Assembly: GCF_002807035.1 (NCBI RefSeq)
Contig: NZ_NIUC01000002.1
Span: forward strand, 1,641,267-1,705,266
Direction: 5' to 3'
Source: Algoriphagus formosus
GTDB taxonomy: Bacteria > Bacteroidota > Bacteroidia > Cytophagales > Cyclobacteriaceae
Length of the DNA: 64,000 nt
Shown: positions 37,626-46,881 of the stretch, in pieces
How the letters are laid out: each line of letters begins with the position of its first letter
Numbering within the stretch: the first letter of the stretch is position 1
Translations under genes and position numbers: made by a program
The notes under the pieces: model-generated
What the model was told of the DNA's origin: nothing
Seen by the model: only the letters and a program-made list of their open reading frames with translations
Database searches by the model: none

Positions 37626-39649
37626 TTTGAGTCTCGATAATGATTGAACCAACTCAAAATAGCAGCACTTTTACTCATCAGCATACTGGGTCGATTCACC
37701 AATCCATGAGAGGCATTGGGAATGCGAACCATAGCCGATTCCACACCTTGTAATTTCAGCGCTGCATAGTACTGCTCGGATTCGGAGATAGGGGTTCGGT
37801 AGTCATTTTCCCCGGTCAATAGCATGGTGGGTGTAGTTACATTTCCCACCAAGGAAAGGGGTGATCTTCGCCAGTAATTTTCAATATCCTCCCACGGCTT
37901 CGCGCCAAACCAATATTTAGAAAAGAATACCGGATTGTCAGCGTGAAGCACGAAACTTGTCCAATTAATCACCGGCTTAGCCACCACGGCTGCTTTAAAG
38001 CGGTCGGTTTTCCCCACAATCCAAGCAGTCAAAACTCCTCCCCCGGAGCCACCGGTGACAAATAGATTATCCGTATCGATATAGCCTTTTTCGATCACAG
38101 CATCTACTCCAGACATCAAATCCTCATAGTCATGATTGGGATAGTCATGATGGATGGAGTTGCCAAATTCCTGACCATAGCCGGTACTTCCTCTTGGGTT
38201 GGTGTAAAGTACCACATAGCCTGCAGCGGCATAAGATTGGATTTCATAGGCGAAGGAAGGCCCGTACATGGCAAAAGGCCCTCCATGAATTTCTAAAATG
38301 AAGGGGTATTTTTTGTTGGGGTCAAAGTCAGGAGGAGTAACGATCCATCCCTGAATTCTTTTCCCATCAAAACTCGACTCCCACCAGAGTTCTTCGGTCT
38401 TTCCAATTTTCCGATAAGAGAAAATATCATCATTCAAGGCAGTGAGCCTAGTGGTGGTGCCACCGTTCCAAATGGCGAGGTCGGCTGGGTGTTCTGGACC
38501 TCCCAAAGTATAGGCGATTCGATTGTTGCTAGAAAGGGAATAGGTTCCTGAATTATAAGGTCTTCCCAAATCCAATCCACCCAAGCCTTCGACGACGGTT
38601 CGGATTTTTCCAGTCAGGGCGACATAGCCAACTTTGGTATCGCCAAATTCATCATATTGAAAATAGATTCCCTGCCCATTGGCATCCCATTGGGGATTTC
38701 CTGCATCCCGATCCAAATCAGCTGTCAGATTTTTGACATCGGATCCGTCTACATTCATGACATAAAGATTGGTGACCTGATAGCCTTGAAATGAATCATC
38801 ACTTCCGGTGAAGGCGATTTTCTTTCCATCGGGAGAAAGCACCGGACCAGAATCAGGACCAAAGCGATCAGTCAGCGCTTTGATATTTCCGTCAGCTATT
38901 GACAATTGGTATACTTCTGAGTTTCTGGGTTCGGATTCTGCATTTTCATGAAGGTTGGCTGAGAAAAACAGGGCATTACCATCCTTTGACCAAATTGGGC
39001 TTCCATAATTGTTGTCATCAAAAGTCCATTGCCTCGCTGTACCTCCACTTAATCCAATTGTGAAAATTTGTCTGTAGCCTGGCTTCACAAAGCCCGCTCC
39101 ATCTCTACGGTAGACCATTTCATCAATGAAAATAGGAGGGGAATTCCACTCAGCACCTTGTGGCTTGGATGGAATCTTCAAAAGCGACTGTGGGGTGGCA
39201 GGTACGAATTGGGTGAAAGCCAAGGTCTGATTGTCATAGGACCAGGCAACTGCCCCAGGGGGATTGGCTGAATTCGTGAGCGCTACTGAGCTATTTGTAT
39301 CGAAATAATGTACAAACAGCTTCACCTTATCATCTTGTTGGTTGGAAAGAAAAGCAAGCTTACTTCCATCATGTGACCAAACGGGTGCGTAATCCCGTTG
39401 ATTCCCTTGTGTCAGTGGGCGGTTTTGACTGCCGTCAGCATTGACAATCCAGAGATTGGAATAATCCCTATCGGTCATGATATCTTTGAAGTTTCTGACA
39501 TATACCACTTTGCTCCCGTCTGGAGAAATACTAGGATCTGACACGTATTCCATGTCAAAGAGATCAGTCAGTTCTAGGTTGCTCTTTTCTTGGGCAGATA
39601 CTGATAAAACCCAAAAGAAAAGGAGAGAAAGGATTATTGATTTTTTCAT
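37622..39649 (-). CDS. Secreted S9 (prolyl-oligopeptidase family) peptidase
   Basis: The 675-aa protein has a signal peptide (MKKSIILSLLFFWVLSVSAQ), a seven-bladed PD40/WD40-like propeller with repeated SPDGKKIAF-type blades (residues 30-400), and a C-terminal alpha/beta hydrolase. The nucleophile Ser lies in GGSGGG near residue 533, Asp in LTGENDYRTP near 618 and His in NASHGLV near 648, completing the triad. It is related to dipeptidyl/acylaminoacyl peptidases and would trim peptides in the periplasm. The nucleophile elbow GGSGGG lacks the aromatic of the common GGSYGG. The next gene is translationally coupled. Confidence 0.93.
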   Translation of the reverse strand: MKKSIILSLLFFWVLSVSAQEKSNLELTDLFDMEYVSDPSISPDGSKVVYVRNFKDIMTDRDYSNLWIVNADGSQNRPLTQGNQRDYAPVWSHDGSKLAFLSNQQDDKVKLFVHYFDTNSSVALTNSANPPGAVAWSYDNQTLAFTQFVPATPQSLLKIPSKPQGAEWNSPPIFIDEMVYRRDGAGFVKPGYRQIFTIGLSGGTARQWTFDDNNYGSPIWSKDGNALFFSANLHENAESEPRNSEVYQLSIADGNIKALTDRFGPDSGPVLSPDGKKIAFTGSDDSFQGYQVTNLYVMNVDGSDVKNLTADLDRDAGNPQWDANGQGIYFQYDEFGDTKVGYVALTGKIRTVVEGLGGLDLGRPYNSGTYSLSSNNRIAYTLGGPEHPADLAIWNGGTTTRLTALNDDIFSYRKIGKTEELWWESSFDGKRIQGWIVTPPDFDPNKKYPFILEIHGGPFAMYGPSFAYEIQSYAAAGYVVLYTNPRGSTGYGQEFGNSIHHDYPNHDYEDLMSGVDAVIEKGYIDTDNLFVTGGSGGGVLTAWIVGKTDRFKAAVVAKPVINWTSFVLHADNPVFFSKYWFGAKPWEDIENYWRRSPLSLVGNVTTPTMLLTGENDYRTPISESEQYYAALKLQGVESAMVRIPNASHGLVNRPSMLMSKSAAILSWFNHYRDSK

Positions 39650-39736
39650 ATTGAAATGGATTTAGTAATTGTCTTTAGGTTTTGAAATAAATGGCTTTTG
39701 AAAAGTCCTACATATACTGAGTTTGCTACTTTAATT

Positions 39737-41068
39737 TCAAAGTGTCTTTAATGGTGGTGATGATTGATTTTTTCTCTTTTTGAGAAAATCTAATAACAGG
39801 AAAAGGGCGGCTAAAACGAAAATAGACCCTCCTATTGCCAGAAGTTCAGTTTTACTGAGTTGGAAGAAAACCCAAGCCAAAAGAATGAGTGTGAATACAC
39901 CAAGCAGATTTCCAGCAGGGACGAAAAACTGACCTGGTATTTGGCTTTTGGAGTTCCATCGGAGTTTGAGAAATGATAAAACCGCTCCAAAATAAATGAC
40001 CAAAGAAGCCCCGGTGACCAAGACCAATAAGTATCTAAAACTCCCGGTGGCTGCAAAGGCAAAATTTAAGATTGCCAAAAAAAGAATGGCGATATAAGGC
40101 GTGCCGTATTTGGGGTGGATTTTTGCCAAAACGGGTGGAATCAATCGGTCTTTTGCACCGGCAAAAATGATTCGTGGTTGAAGGGTGAGGATGGAACTAA
40201 GCGTGCTCCAAACAGCGATAAAAGAAAGAATCAAAACTAGGATAAAGCCAGCTTCTCCAAAAAGGGCTTTTGCCAATTCGGCTAATGGGGCCTCCGGGTT
40301 TTCCAACATGGATTCTCCCAAAACTCCCTGGGCTGCCAAATGAATAGTGCTAAACCCCAAAACGACAAGTATTACTCCAATCAGAAAGCCTAAAGGTGCA
40401 TTTCTTGAGGCGTTTTTTGTTTCGCCGCTAGAGGCCAGGGCAAGCTCCCCTCCCAAAAAAGCAAATATCAGCAGGAGTGTAGCTTCTCCTACAGAAGCAA
40501 AGGGTGGGAATCCCTGCCAACTGATATTTCCAATCTCTATTCGAGTAAGGGCTATACTTACCAAAATCATCAGGGCAATTACTTTGGTCCAAGTAAGAAT
40601 CTTGATCAAGACCATGCTATCTCGAATGCCTTTAATATTTAAAAAGGCTGTAAGCGCTACAATTCCCGCAAAAAAGAGAATGCGAGTGGCAGTTTCCTCA
40701 AAAATAGGGAAGTATCCGGCCGCAATATCTGCAAGGGCATTCATCAATGCGCCACATGCGAGCACTCCCACTCCAAACCAATAAAGAATATTTGAAATGA
40801 ATCCCGCCATAGGTCCAAATGCTCGCTCTATGTAAACATACATTCCTCCCGTATCGGGAATTCGGCTACTCAGCTCACCAAAACATAGCCCCAGGGAAAG
40901 AAAAATTATCCCACAAAAGATATAAGCCAAAATACTCCCATGACCAAGAATCGCATAAACCAGTGCAGGTAGAAGGAATATTCCACTTCCAATGGATATA
41001 CTTAAGACATTGGTGATAACTGCCCCAAGACCTAATTCTTGCTTTAATTCATTTGTTTTTCCTGTCAT
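39737..41068 (-). CDS. APC-family amino-acid permease
   Basis: The 443-aa protein has about 12 hydrophobic helices and the APC-superfamily start NVLSISIGSGIFLLPALV in helix 1, followed by GELSSRIPDTGGMYVYIERAFG. It should be a cytoplasmic-membrane amino-acid or polyamine permease of the amino acid-polyamine-organocation family. The C-terminus is a short basic tail. It starts 3 bp after the stop of the lipoprotein sulfatase and is the last gene of a seven-gene unit. The substrate is unknown. It might take up amino acids released by the nearby S9 peptidase, which is encoded separately downstream. Confidence 0.9.
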   Translation of the reverse strand: MTGKTNELKQELGLGAVITNVLSISIGSGIFLLPALVYAILGHGSILAYIFCGIIFLSLGLCFGELSSRIPDTGGMYVYIERAFGPMAGFISNILYWFGVGVLACGALMNALADIAAGYFPIFEETATRILFFAGIVALTAFLNIKGIRDSMVLIKILTWTKVIALMILVSIALTRIEIGNISWQGFPPFASVGEATLLLIFAFLGGELALASSGETKNASRNAPLGFLIGVILVVLGFSTIHLAAQGVLGESMLENPEAPLAELAKALFGEAGFILVLILSFIAVWSTLSSILTLQPRIIFAGAKDRLIPPVLAKIHPKYGTPYIAILFLAILNFAFAATGSFRYLLVLVTGASLVIYFGAVLSFLKLRWNSKSQIPGQFFVPAGNLLGVFTLILLAWVFFQLSKTELLAIGGSIFVLAALFLLLDFLKKRKNQSSPPLKTL

Positions 41069-41071
41069 AAA

Positions 41072-42733
41072 TTAGTCTTCAATACCTTCTCTACTTTTTG
41101 GAGAGGGTAGGACAACACCTACTTCTTCGACAAATTTTTCCCATTCTTGCAGCATTTCCTGATATTTTTCCGGATAGACTTCTTTCAAATCTTTTTGCTC
41201 GGCCAAGTCTTCGGAAAGGTTATATAGCTCAAAATTTTTCAGTTCGAATGGGCTTTTGACATTGACAATTTTCCATTCTCCTTTTCGAATCATGGCGTCT
41301 CCGGCATGCTCTAATCCAAAAACGTAATTTTCATCATGAATTTTTTCCTTTTCTCCACCCAAAATTGGGAGCAAGGAAGCACCTCGTAATGGTTTCACTG
41401 CTTTCCCATTCCATATTTCAGGATAAGTGGTCTTTGCTAATTCATAAAAAGTGGGAGCGAGGTCCAGAAGCGTCAAGAAGGAGTGATTGATTATACCACT
41501 TTTTGCTACTCCAGGGCCAGCAATGATGAGTGGAACATTCATGCCTCCTTCTGTGGCAAAACCCTTGAAATAGCGGAAGGGAGAACTCCCAGCTTCAGCC
41601 CATTGCGGCCCGTATGAAATGAATGAATTTTCCTTACCCATTTCCTCGTAAGCGTCTGTGTGATATTCCTGAATTAGCTCTTTAAAACCATCCCGATAAT
41701 AAAAATCCTCCGCTGCGGCTCCATTATCAGCCATGAATACAATCATAGTGTTTTCATATTCGCCGATTTCTTTCAGGGAATTGATCAGCCTACCGATATT
41801 CTCATCCAAGTTGTCCACCATCCCGGCGTAGAGTTCCATTTTCCGGGCTTCCTTTTTTTGTTCTTCTGGGGAAAGAGAATCCCAGGCTTTCACTCGTGGA
41901 TGGGAAGTGGGTAAAATGGCATCCTCCGGAATCATTCCCGCTTTCTTCAAACTTTCAATGCGCTCTGCTTTTAGCTTTTCATAGCCTTCATCATATCGGC
42001 CCTCGTATTTTCTCCAATATTTTTCATCCACCTGAAGGGGCCAGTGAGGGGAAGTGTAAGCTGCGAAAGCAAAAAATGGCTTGCCGTCCCCTTGATTACT
42101 TTGAATGTATTCGATAAGCTTATCCGTGTAGAAGTCTGTGGAATAGGCTCCTTCTGGCCAACTTACTTCCTTCCCGTGTTCAAAATACTTAGAAATTGGT
42201 GCTTGAGGTAAAACACCCATATTGTTATAATGATTGGCTCCTCCTTCGGGAGTGATAAAGGATTTTTCGAAGCCTTTTTCCCGTGGATTGTTTTCGGGTT
42301 TGGAGCCCAAATGCCACTTTCCAGCCATATAGGTGTGATATCCGGCAGATCGTAGCAAGTCTGGCACAGGAACGATTCGGTCTGTGAGATGACCTTCATA
42401 GCCTTGCACGCTAGTCACTCTTCCTTGGATTCCCATTCCGGCAATATGATTGTCATTTCCAGATAAAAACATGGCCCGACTGACTGCGCAATATGGAGCT
42501 GCATGAAATCTACTAAAGCGAATTCCTTCTTTGGCCAGTTGATCCAGATTTGGCGTTTCGATGTCTCCACCAAATGAACCAAGGTCTGCATAGCCTAGGT
42601 CGTCAGCTACGATCAGAAGGATGTTTGGGGCTTTTTCTGGTGGATTTGGTTTGGAGCAGGAAAAAATTAAAAGGCTAAGCAATGCCAAAGAATTGGTGGT
42701 TGAACAAAAGAGTGAGAGACATTGCCTTTTCAT
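41072..42733 (-). CDS. Lipoprotein arylsulfatase-like sulfatase with variant CAVSR motif
   Basis: The 553-aa product begins at ATG 42733, whose ATGA overlaps the upstream cyclase stop. An ATG 33 bases earlier would add residues before the signal. The lipoprotein signal ends LLIFSCSK. The alkaline-phosphatase-like fold is clear: NILLIVADDLGYADLGSFGG (metal Asp pair), AGKWHLGSK and FMADNGAAAED. The formylglycine motif is Cys82-Ala-Val-Ser-Arg86, so position three carries Val where the formylglycine-generating-enzyme signature has Pro or Ala. If modified it hydrolyses sulfate esters in the periplasm or at the outer membrane. It may be a divergent sulfatase or poorly activated. The maturase is not in this window. 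Confidence 0.88.
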   Translation of the reverse strand: MKRQCLSLFCSTTNSLALLSLLIFSCSKPNPPEKAPNILLIVADDLGYADLGSFGGDIETPNLDQLAKEGIRFSRFHAAPYCAVSRAMFLSGNDNHIAGMGIQGRVTSVQGYEGHLTDRIVPVPDLLRSAGYHTYMAGKWHLGSKPENNPREKGFEKSFITPEGGANHYNNMGVLPQAPISKYFEHGKEVSWPEGAYSTDFYTDKLIEYIQSNQGDGKPFFAFAAYTSPHWPLQVDEKYWRKYEGRYDEGYEKLKAERIESLKKAGMIPEDAILPTSHPRVKAWDSLSPEEQKKEARKMELYAGMVDNLDENIGRLINSLKEIGEYENTMIVFMADNGAAAEDFYYRDGFKELIQEYHTDAYEEMGKENSFISYGPQWAEAGSSPFRYFKGFATEGGMNVPLIIAGPGVAKSGIINHSFLTLLDLAPTFYELAKTTYPEIWNGKAVKPLRGASLLPILGGEKEKIHDENYVFGLEHAGDAMIRKGEWKIVNVKSPFELKNFELYNLSEDLAEQKDLKEVYPEKYQEMLQEWEKFVEEVGVVLPSPKSREGIED

Positions 42734-44652
42734 GCTGCTGAATGATTTTTCTCGAAGACAAACCACATTTTTAATTTTCCCTTCCCTTTGACCTCCAATT
42801 CACCTCTATACTCGAACTCGAGTCCTTTTTCATTCTGGATTTCAGCATAGGTGTTTTCGGAGATATTGATTTTATTTAACTCACAAGCTCCTTCCATTCT
42901 TTGAGCTGTATTGACCGTGTCTCCCCAGATATCAAACTGAAATTTTTTGATTCCCACGATTCCTGCCACCACTGGACCTGTGTTGATTCCTACCCGCATA
43001 TCAAACTTTGCATTACTAGGCGTGGAAGGGTTGTTATTTCGCTGTACGATAAAGTCTCTCATCTCCAGAGCAGCCCTCACTACCGCCTGTACTTCTGATT
43101 TTTTATTTAGCCCTCCAGCTGCCATGTAGGCATCACCGATCGTTTTGATTTTTTCCAATCCATGGGAAGCGATGATTTCATCAAATTTTTTGAAACAGGT
43201 ATTTAACTCATTGACCAACTCCTTGGCACTCAAATGCTGAGCTTTTTGGGTGAAATCAGCAAAGTCTGTAAAAATCACGGTTACCTCTTCAAAATCCCTT
43301 GCTTCTGAAAATCCCTTTTCTTTCAATTCCTCTGCAACTTCTGCCGGCAAAATATTTAAAAGAAGCTTATCCGATCGGTCTTTTTCTGCCTCGATGACTT
43401 CATTGGATTTTTTGATAAATACATACCTTCTCCACCAAAGGATGACAAGAATCAGCAAGAATAGTCCGGAGATCAGGAAAATAAGCTGACGATTCCGTTC
43501 GACTTTGAGCTTTTCCTCAAAAAGAAGACTTTGTTCGCGCATTAGCTGCGCATTTTGAATGCTATCCAAGAGTTGTTTTTTTTCAAAATCATAATTCAGC
43601 ATCAGCTGAGTGATTTCTTTGGTGTTGGAATCGTTTCGAATGCTATCTCGAAGTTCTACAGCTTTCTTGAAGTAAGTGAGCTCTTCTTCTGTATTCCCTG
43701 ATTTCTCAGCTACCTCCATCAGTCTTTCATAGGCCATTCGGATTACCTTTACTTCGGAAGCCTGTTGCGCATTTTCCAGAGATTTTTCTCCATGATACTT
43801 GGACTTTGCCAATTGATTTTTCTTCAAATACAAAGCAGCCAATCTATTATGCGTGTAGGCTAAGCCTCGGGTAAGTCCCAGTGAATCCCGGATTTTCAAT
43901 GCCTCCAATAACGTCTCTTCAGCCAAATCTAGGTCTCCTTTGTTGGCATAGTTATTTCCTAAGTTGCTAAGCGAAAGACCGATGGAATAAGGACTTTTCT
44001 CCTGATAGGCAATGTCAAGAGCCTTCTTATGATAGAAAATAGCAGAATCGATGGGGCCGGTATGTTCGAAAATTATGGCAAGATTATTATAAGAGGTGTG
44101 AATTCGATCGAGATCGCCTACTCCCTGCTCCAAGGCAAGGGATTTTCTGGCATAGGAAAAAGCCTCCTCATAATCGTACTGATCATAGTAAATCAAGCTG
44201 AGGGAATTATAAACACTCGCTATACCAGTCAAGACCTCATGCTCCTCATAGATAGCTAATGCTGATAGATGGTTGGAAATAGCTTTTTCCAAATCCCCGA
44301 AATAGGCGTAAGTATAGGCCGAAAAAGAATAGGCTCTTGCCCTTTCTATCCAGAGTCCCTGAGCTTGTAGCTTTGGAATTAATTTTTCTATTGATTTCGG
44401 ATCATAGGTCGAAGGTGTAAATTCCTGCTTCGCCATCAAAAGGTAAAGCTGAGACTTCAATATTTGGGCACTGTCTTCTTTTGCTTCACTTTTTTCCAGT
44501 GCATCCTCCGCTATTTGAATAGCCTCCTCATATTGGCGATCGGTATACAAATTATAGGCATGATCGATCAGGCTATCAAGTTCTGCTTTAGATTGCTCTA
44601 AGAGTTGGGTTACAGTTAAAAAAAAGACAATATAAAAAGTGACAAATTTCAT
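42730..44652 (-). CDS. TPR-containing class III adenylate cyclase
   Basis: The 640-aa protein has a signal peptide, about seven TPR units (recurring SxYNNLAxIFEHTG and LSNLGNNYANKGDLDLAEET), a membrane helix (FLISGLFLLILVILWW) at about residues 390-410, a short linker and a class III cyclase domain. The metal Asp residues lie in IFTDFADF and IGDAYMAA. The adenine-specifying Lys lies in KIKTIGD and Asp in FDIWGDTVN, with the transition-state Asn/Arg pair in VNTAQRM, so ATP is the likely substrate. The TPR part is outside the membrane and the catalytic part inside, a membrane-bound cAMP sensor-effector. It overlaps both neighbouring sulfatase genes by 4 bp. Confidence 0.93.
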   Translation of the reverse strand: MKFVTFYIVFFLTVTQLLEQSKAELDSLIDHAYNLYTDRQYEEAIQIAEDALEKSEAKEDSAQILKSQLYLLMAKQEFTPSTYDPKSIEKLIPKLQAQGLWIERARAYSFSAYTYAYFGDLEKAISNHLSALAIYEEHEVLTGIASVYNSLSLIYYDQYDYEEAFSYARKSLALEQGVGDLDRIHTSYNNLAIIFEHTGPIDSAIFYHKKALDIAYQEKSPYSIGLSLSNLGNNYANKGDLDLAEETLLEALKIRDSLGLTRGLAYTHNRLAALYLKKNQLAKSKYHGEKSLENAQQASEVKVIRMAYERLMEVAEKSGNTEEELTYFKKAVELRDSIRNDSNTKEITQLMLNYDFEKKQLLDSIQNAQLMREQSLLFEEKLKVERNRQLIFLISGLFLLILVILWWRRYVFIKKSNEVIEAEKDRSDKLLLNILPAEVAEELKEKGFSEARDFEEVTVIFTDFADFTQKAQHLSAKELVNELNTCFKKFDEIIASHGLEKIKTIGDAYMAAGGLNKKSEVQAVVRAALEMRDFIVQRNNNPSTPSNAKFDMRVGINTGPVVAGIVGIKKFQFDIWGDTVNTAQRMEGACELNKINISENTYAEIQNEKGLEFEYRGELEVKGKGKLKMWFVFEKNHSAA

Positions 44653-46031
44653 TTTCTCTTACTTTGCAAATACTCGTAATGACTGACATCTTGCTGGCTT
44701 CTTACTACCAAACTAGGCGGCAAAGGCCCTAATTGCTCTACAGCTAAATCCATAGCTCGCATCATCTGGGCAAGCTTTTCAGGGTTTTCTTTGGCGAGGT
44801 TTGTTGTCTCCCCGGGGTCAGTTTTTAGGTTGAAAAGCAAGGTGTCATGCGCTTCTACCGCCTTCATCCCCCAGCTGCCCGCATATCCCTCAAAGGGTCT
44901 TTTGATTTTCCAACCTCCCTGTCGGAAGGCGCGTTGGTCGGAGAGCATGTAGTAGATGAATTCATCTCCTTCCCGCATTCCGTTTTCGAATAGTACAGCG
45001 CTTAGATCTTTTCCATCTATTGCCCTATCCTGAGGAATTTCAGCTCCCACTAACTTGCAAAAAGTCGGAAACCAATCCATTTGTGTGGCCATTTCCTCAT
45101 AAACCTGACCGGGATCGATTTTTCCTTTCCACATCGCTACAGTTGGAACCCGAACCCCACCTTCGAAGGTATACTGCTTTCCTTCCCGCAATGATCCTGC
45201 TGATCCTCCATGATCTTCCATGACCAGCCATGGTCCATTGTCGGAGGAGAATACAATCATGGTATTTTCCATCAGACCTTTTTCTTCCAGTTTTTTCAGA
45301 ATTTCTCCCACACTCCAGTCTATTTCCTGGATCACATCCCCATAAAGCCCCCGATCGGAACTTCCTTCAAACTCCGGGGAAGCATAGATCGGCACGTGCG
45401 GCATATTGTGAGCCAGATACAGCAGAAATGGTTTTCCAGCTGCCTGATCAATGAATTCCAGGGATTTCTCAGTATAGGTTTTCGTGGTAAATCGCTGATT
45501 AACGGAAATCGAATCGATCTCATTGTCTTTAAAGTAAACCACCGAAGCCATGTCATTGCTATAAGGAATTCCATAGTAGGAATCGAAGCCTTGATTGAGA
45601 GGCAGGTATTTTTCTCGATGGCCCAAATGCCATTTTCCTACTGCCGCTGTTTGATAGCCTTTGTCTTTCAGGATTTCTGCGAAGGTGATTTCCTCAGGAG
45701 CCATTCCCGTAAGGCTTTCTGGAAAAAAGACCGCATTGATTCCCATCCGCTGGGGCATACGTCCCGTCAAAAGACCTGCTCTGGAAGGGCTACAAACTGG
45801 AGATGCCGAAAGAAAGGAGGTGAACTTGATACCTTCACTTGCGATCTGGTCAATATTCGGTGTTTGGATATCGGTAGCTCCAAAGCAACCCAAATCTCCA
45901 TAGCCGAGATCATCGGTGAAGATGAAAACTATATTGGGATATGATTCAGAGTCGGGTGGGGGAGTACCTTCCCTTTGATTGCAGGAAAGGAAAAACACCA
46001 AAATGATCAAATACAATCCGAATACTCTCAT
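44649..46031 (-). CDS. Lipoprotein sulfatase (canonical CSPSR motif)
   Basis: The 460-aa protein has a lipoprotein signal (LIILVFFLSCNQ) and a full sulfatase fold: NIVFIFTDDLGYGDLGCFG, the formylglycine motif C-S-P-S-R in SPVCSPSRAGLLTGR, VGKWHLGH and VIFSSDNGPW-like FSSDNGPWLVMEDHGGS. The typical C-terminal weight/delivery segment (TLLFNLKTDPGETTNLA) is present. It would desulfate glycans or small sulfate esters at the cell envelope after Cys-to-formylglycine conversion. It overlaps the cyclase start and follows the cyclophilin by 7 bp. The family subtype is not resolved; many marine Bacteroidota use such enzymes on algal polysaccharides, but no glycoside hydrolase is nearby. Confidence 0.93.
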   Translation of the reverse strand: MRVFGLYLIILVFFLSCNQREGTPPPDSESYPNIVFIFTDDLGYGDLGCFGATDIQTPNIDQIASEGIKFTSFLSASPVCSPSRAGLLTGRMPQRMGINAVFFPESLTGMAPEEITFAEILKDKGYQTAAVGKWHLGHREKYLPLNQGFDSYYGIPYSNDMASVVYFKDNEIDSISVNQRFTTKTYTEKSLEFIDQAAGKPFLLYLAHNMPHVPIYASPEFEGSSDRGLYGDVIQEIDWSVGEILKKLEEKGLMENTMIVFSSDNGPWLVMEDHGGSAGSLREGKQYTFEGGVRVPTVAMWKGKIDPGQVYEEMATQMDWFPTFCKLVGAEIPQDRAIDGKDLSAVLFENGMREGDEFIYYMLSDQRAFRQGGWKIKRPFEGYAGSWGMKAVEAHDTLLFNLKTDPGETTNLAKENPEKLAQMMRAMDLAVEQLGPLPPSLVVRSQQDVSHYEYLQSKRK

Positions 46032-46038
46032 GGCTTTT

Positions 46039-46851
46039 TCATTTTTGGGAAGGGATACGCTTCATGCTCAGAATATACACATTTTCTATAGGCCTGTCCC
46101 GCTCGTCAGTTTCCACCCCTGCAATGGCATCTATGACTTCGAAGCCTGAAATCGTCTGGCCAAAAACGGTGTAGTTCTGATCTAGGTGTGGGGTTCCGCC
46201 GATGGATTTGTAAATTTTTACATGCTCCTCAGGAATCTCGTATTTTTCAAAATCCTCAAATCCGGCTACCACCTGATCCAACTTTTTGCTCAGAGAAAGA
46301 AAACTGGCGGTATCCTTAGCTTCTCTTGCTTGCCCCAAGGAAGCAATGAGACTTTTGTTGTCAGGGTGGTTTCTGGCAAAATGGCGTTGCAGCATGCTGT
46401 TGATTCTACCTTGATTGTGCTGAATTAGGCTATCATTTTGGATTTTTCCCTGCACCAAATAAAACTGAGTACTGCTCGATGCCCGTTGCAGATTACCGGT
46501 TCGGGCGGCAGCTAGCGCTCCTTTTTGATGAAAAAGTTCAGGGTGGATTTCCGCAGGAACTTGATATGGTAAATCATTGCTCCCCAATTGCTCTCCGGTT
46601 TTCGCAGTTTTGCTTTTAGTGTCACCTCCCTGTATCATAAAATCCTGAATGACTCGGTGGAAAAGCAAACTGTCGTATACTCCATCGTTTACCAGTTTTA
46701 AAAAATTGTCCCGGTGCTGTGGAGTCTCGTTAAAGAGTTCGACGATGATGGTGCCTTTACTAGTCTGAATCTCTACCTGTGGACGATCCTGAGCCAAGCA
46801 GGTTTGATAACTCTCAAAAATCAATGCCAAAATGATCAAAAGCTTCTTCAT
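46039..46851 (-). CDS. Periplasmic cyclophilin-type peptidyl-prolyl isomerase
   Basis: The 270-aa protein has a signal peptide (MKKLLIILALIFESYQTCLAQ) and a cyclophilin domain (IVELFNETPQHRDNFLKLV, FHRVIQDFMIQGGD, SSTQFYLVQG, LDQNYTVFGQTISGFEVIDAI). A helical insertion of about 85 residues separates FYLVQG and YTVFG, a common variant in Bacteroidota. It catalyses cis/trans isomerisation of X-Pro bonds and should help envelope protein folding, for instance of the sulfatases encoded beside it. It is 7 bp before the sulfatase start. Confidence 0.93.
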   Translation of the reverse strand: MKKLLIILALIFESYQTCLAQDRPQVEIQTSKGTIIVELFNETPQHRDNFLKLVNDGVYDSLLFHRVIQDFMIQGGDTKSKTAKTGEQLGSNDLPYQVPAEIHPELFHQKGALAAARTGNLQRASSSTQFYLVQGKIQNDSLIQHNQGRINSMLQRHFARNHPDNKSLIASLGQAREAKDTASFLSLSKKLDQVVAGFEDFEKYEIPEEHVKIYKSIGGTPHLDQNYTVFGQTISGFEVIDAIAGVETDERDRPIENVYILSMKRIPSQK

Positions 46852-46881
46852 GTTCTTAATTGAGCTTATGAATAATTAAAA

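Noticed and set aside
45210..45944. Plus-strand frame of 244 codons
   Set aside because: It lies antisense to a canonical sulfatase with all motifs, and its translation has no recognisable family pattern.
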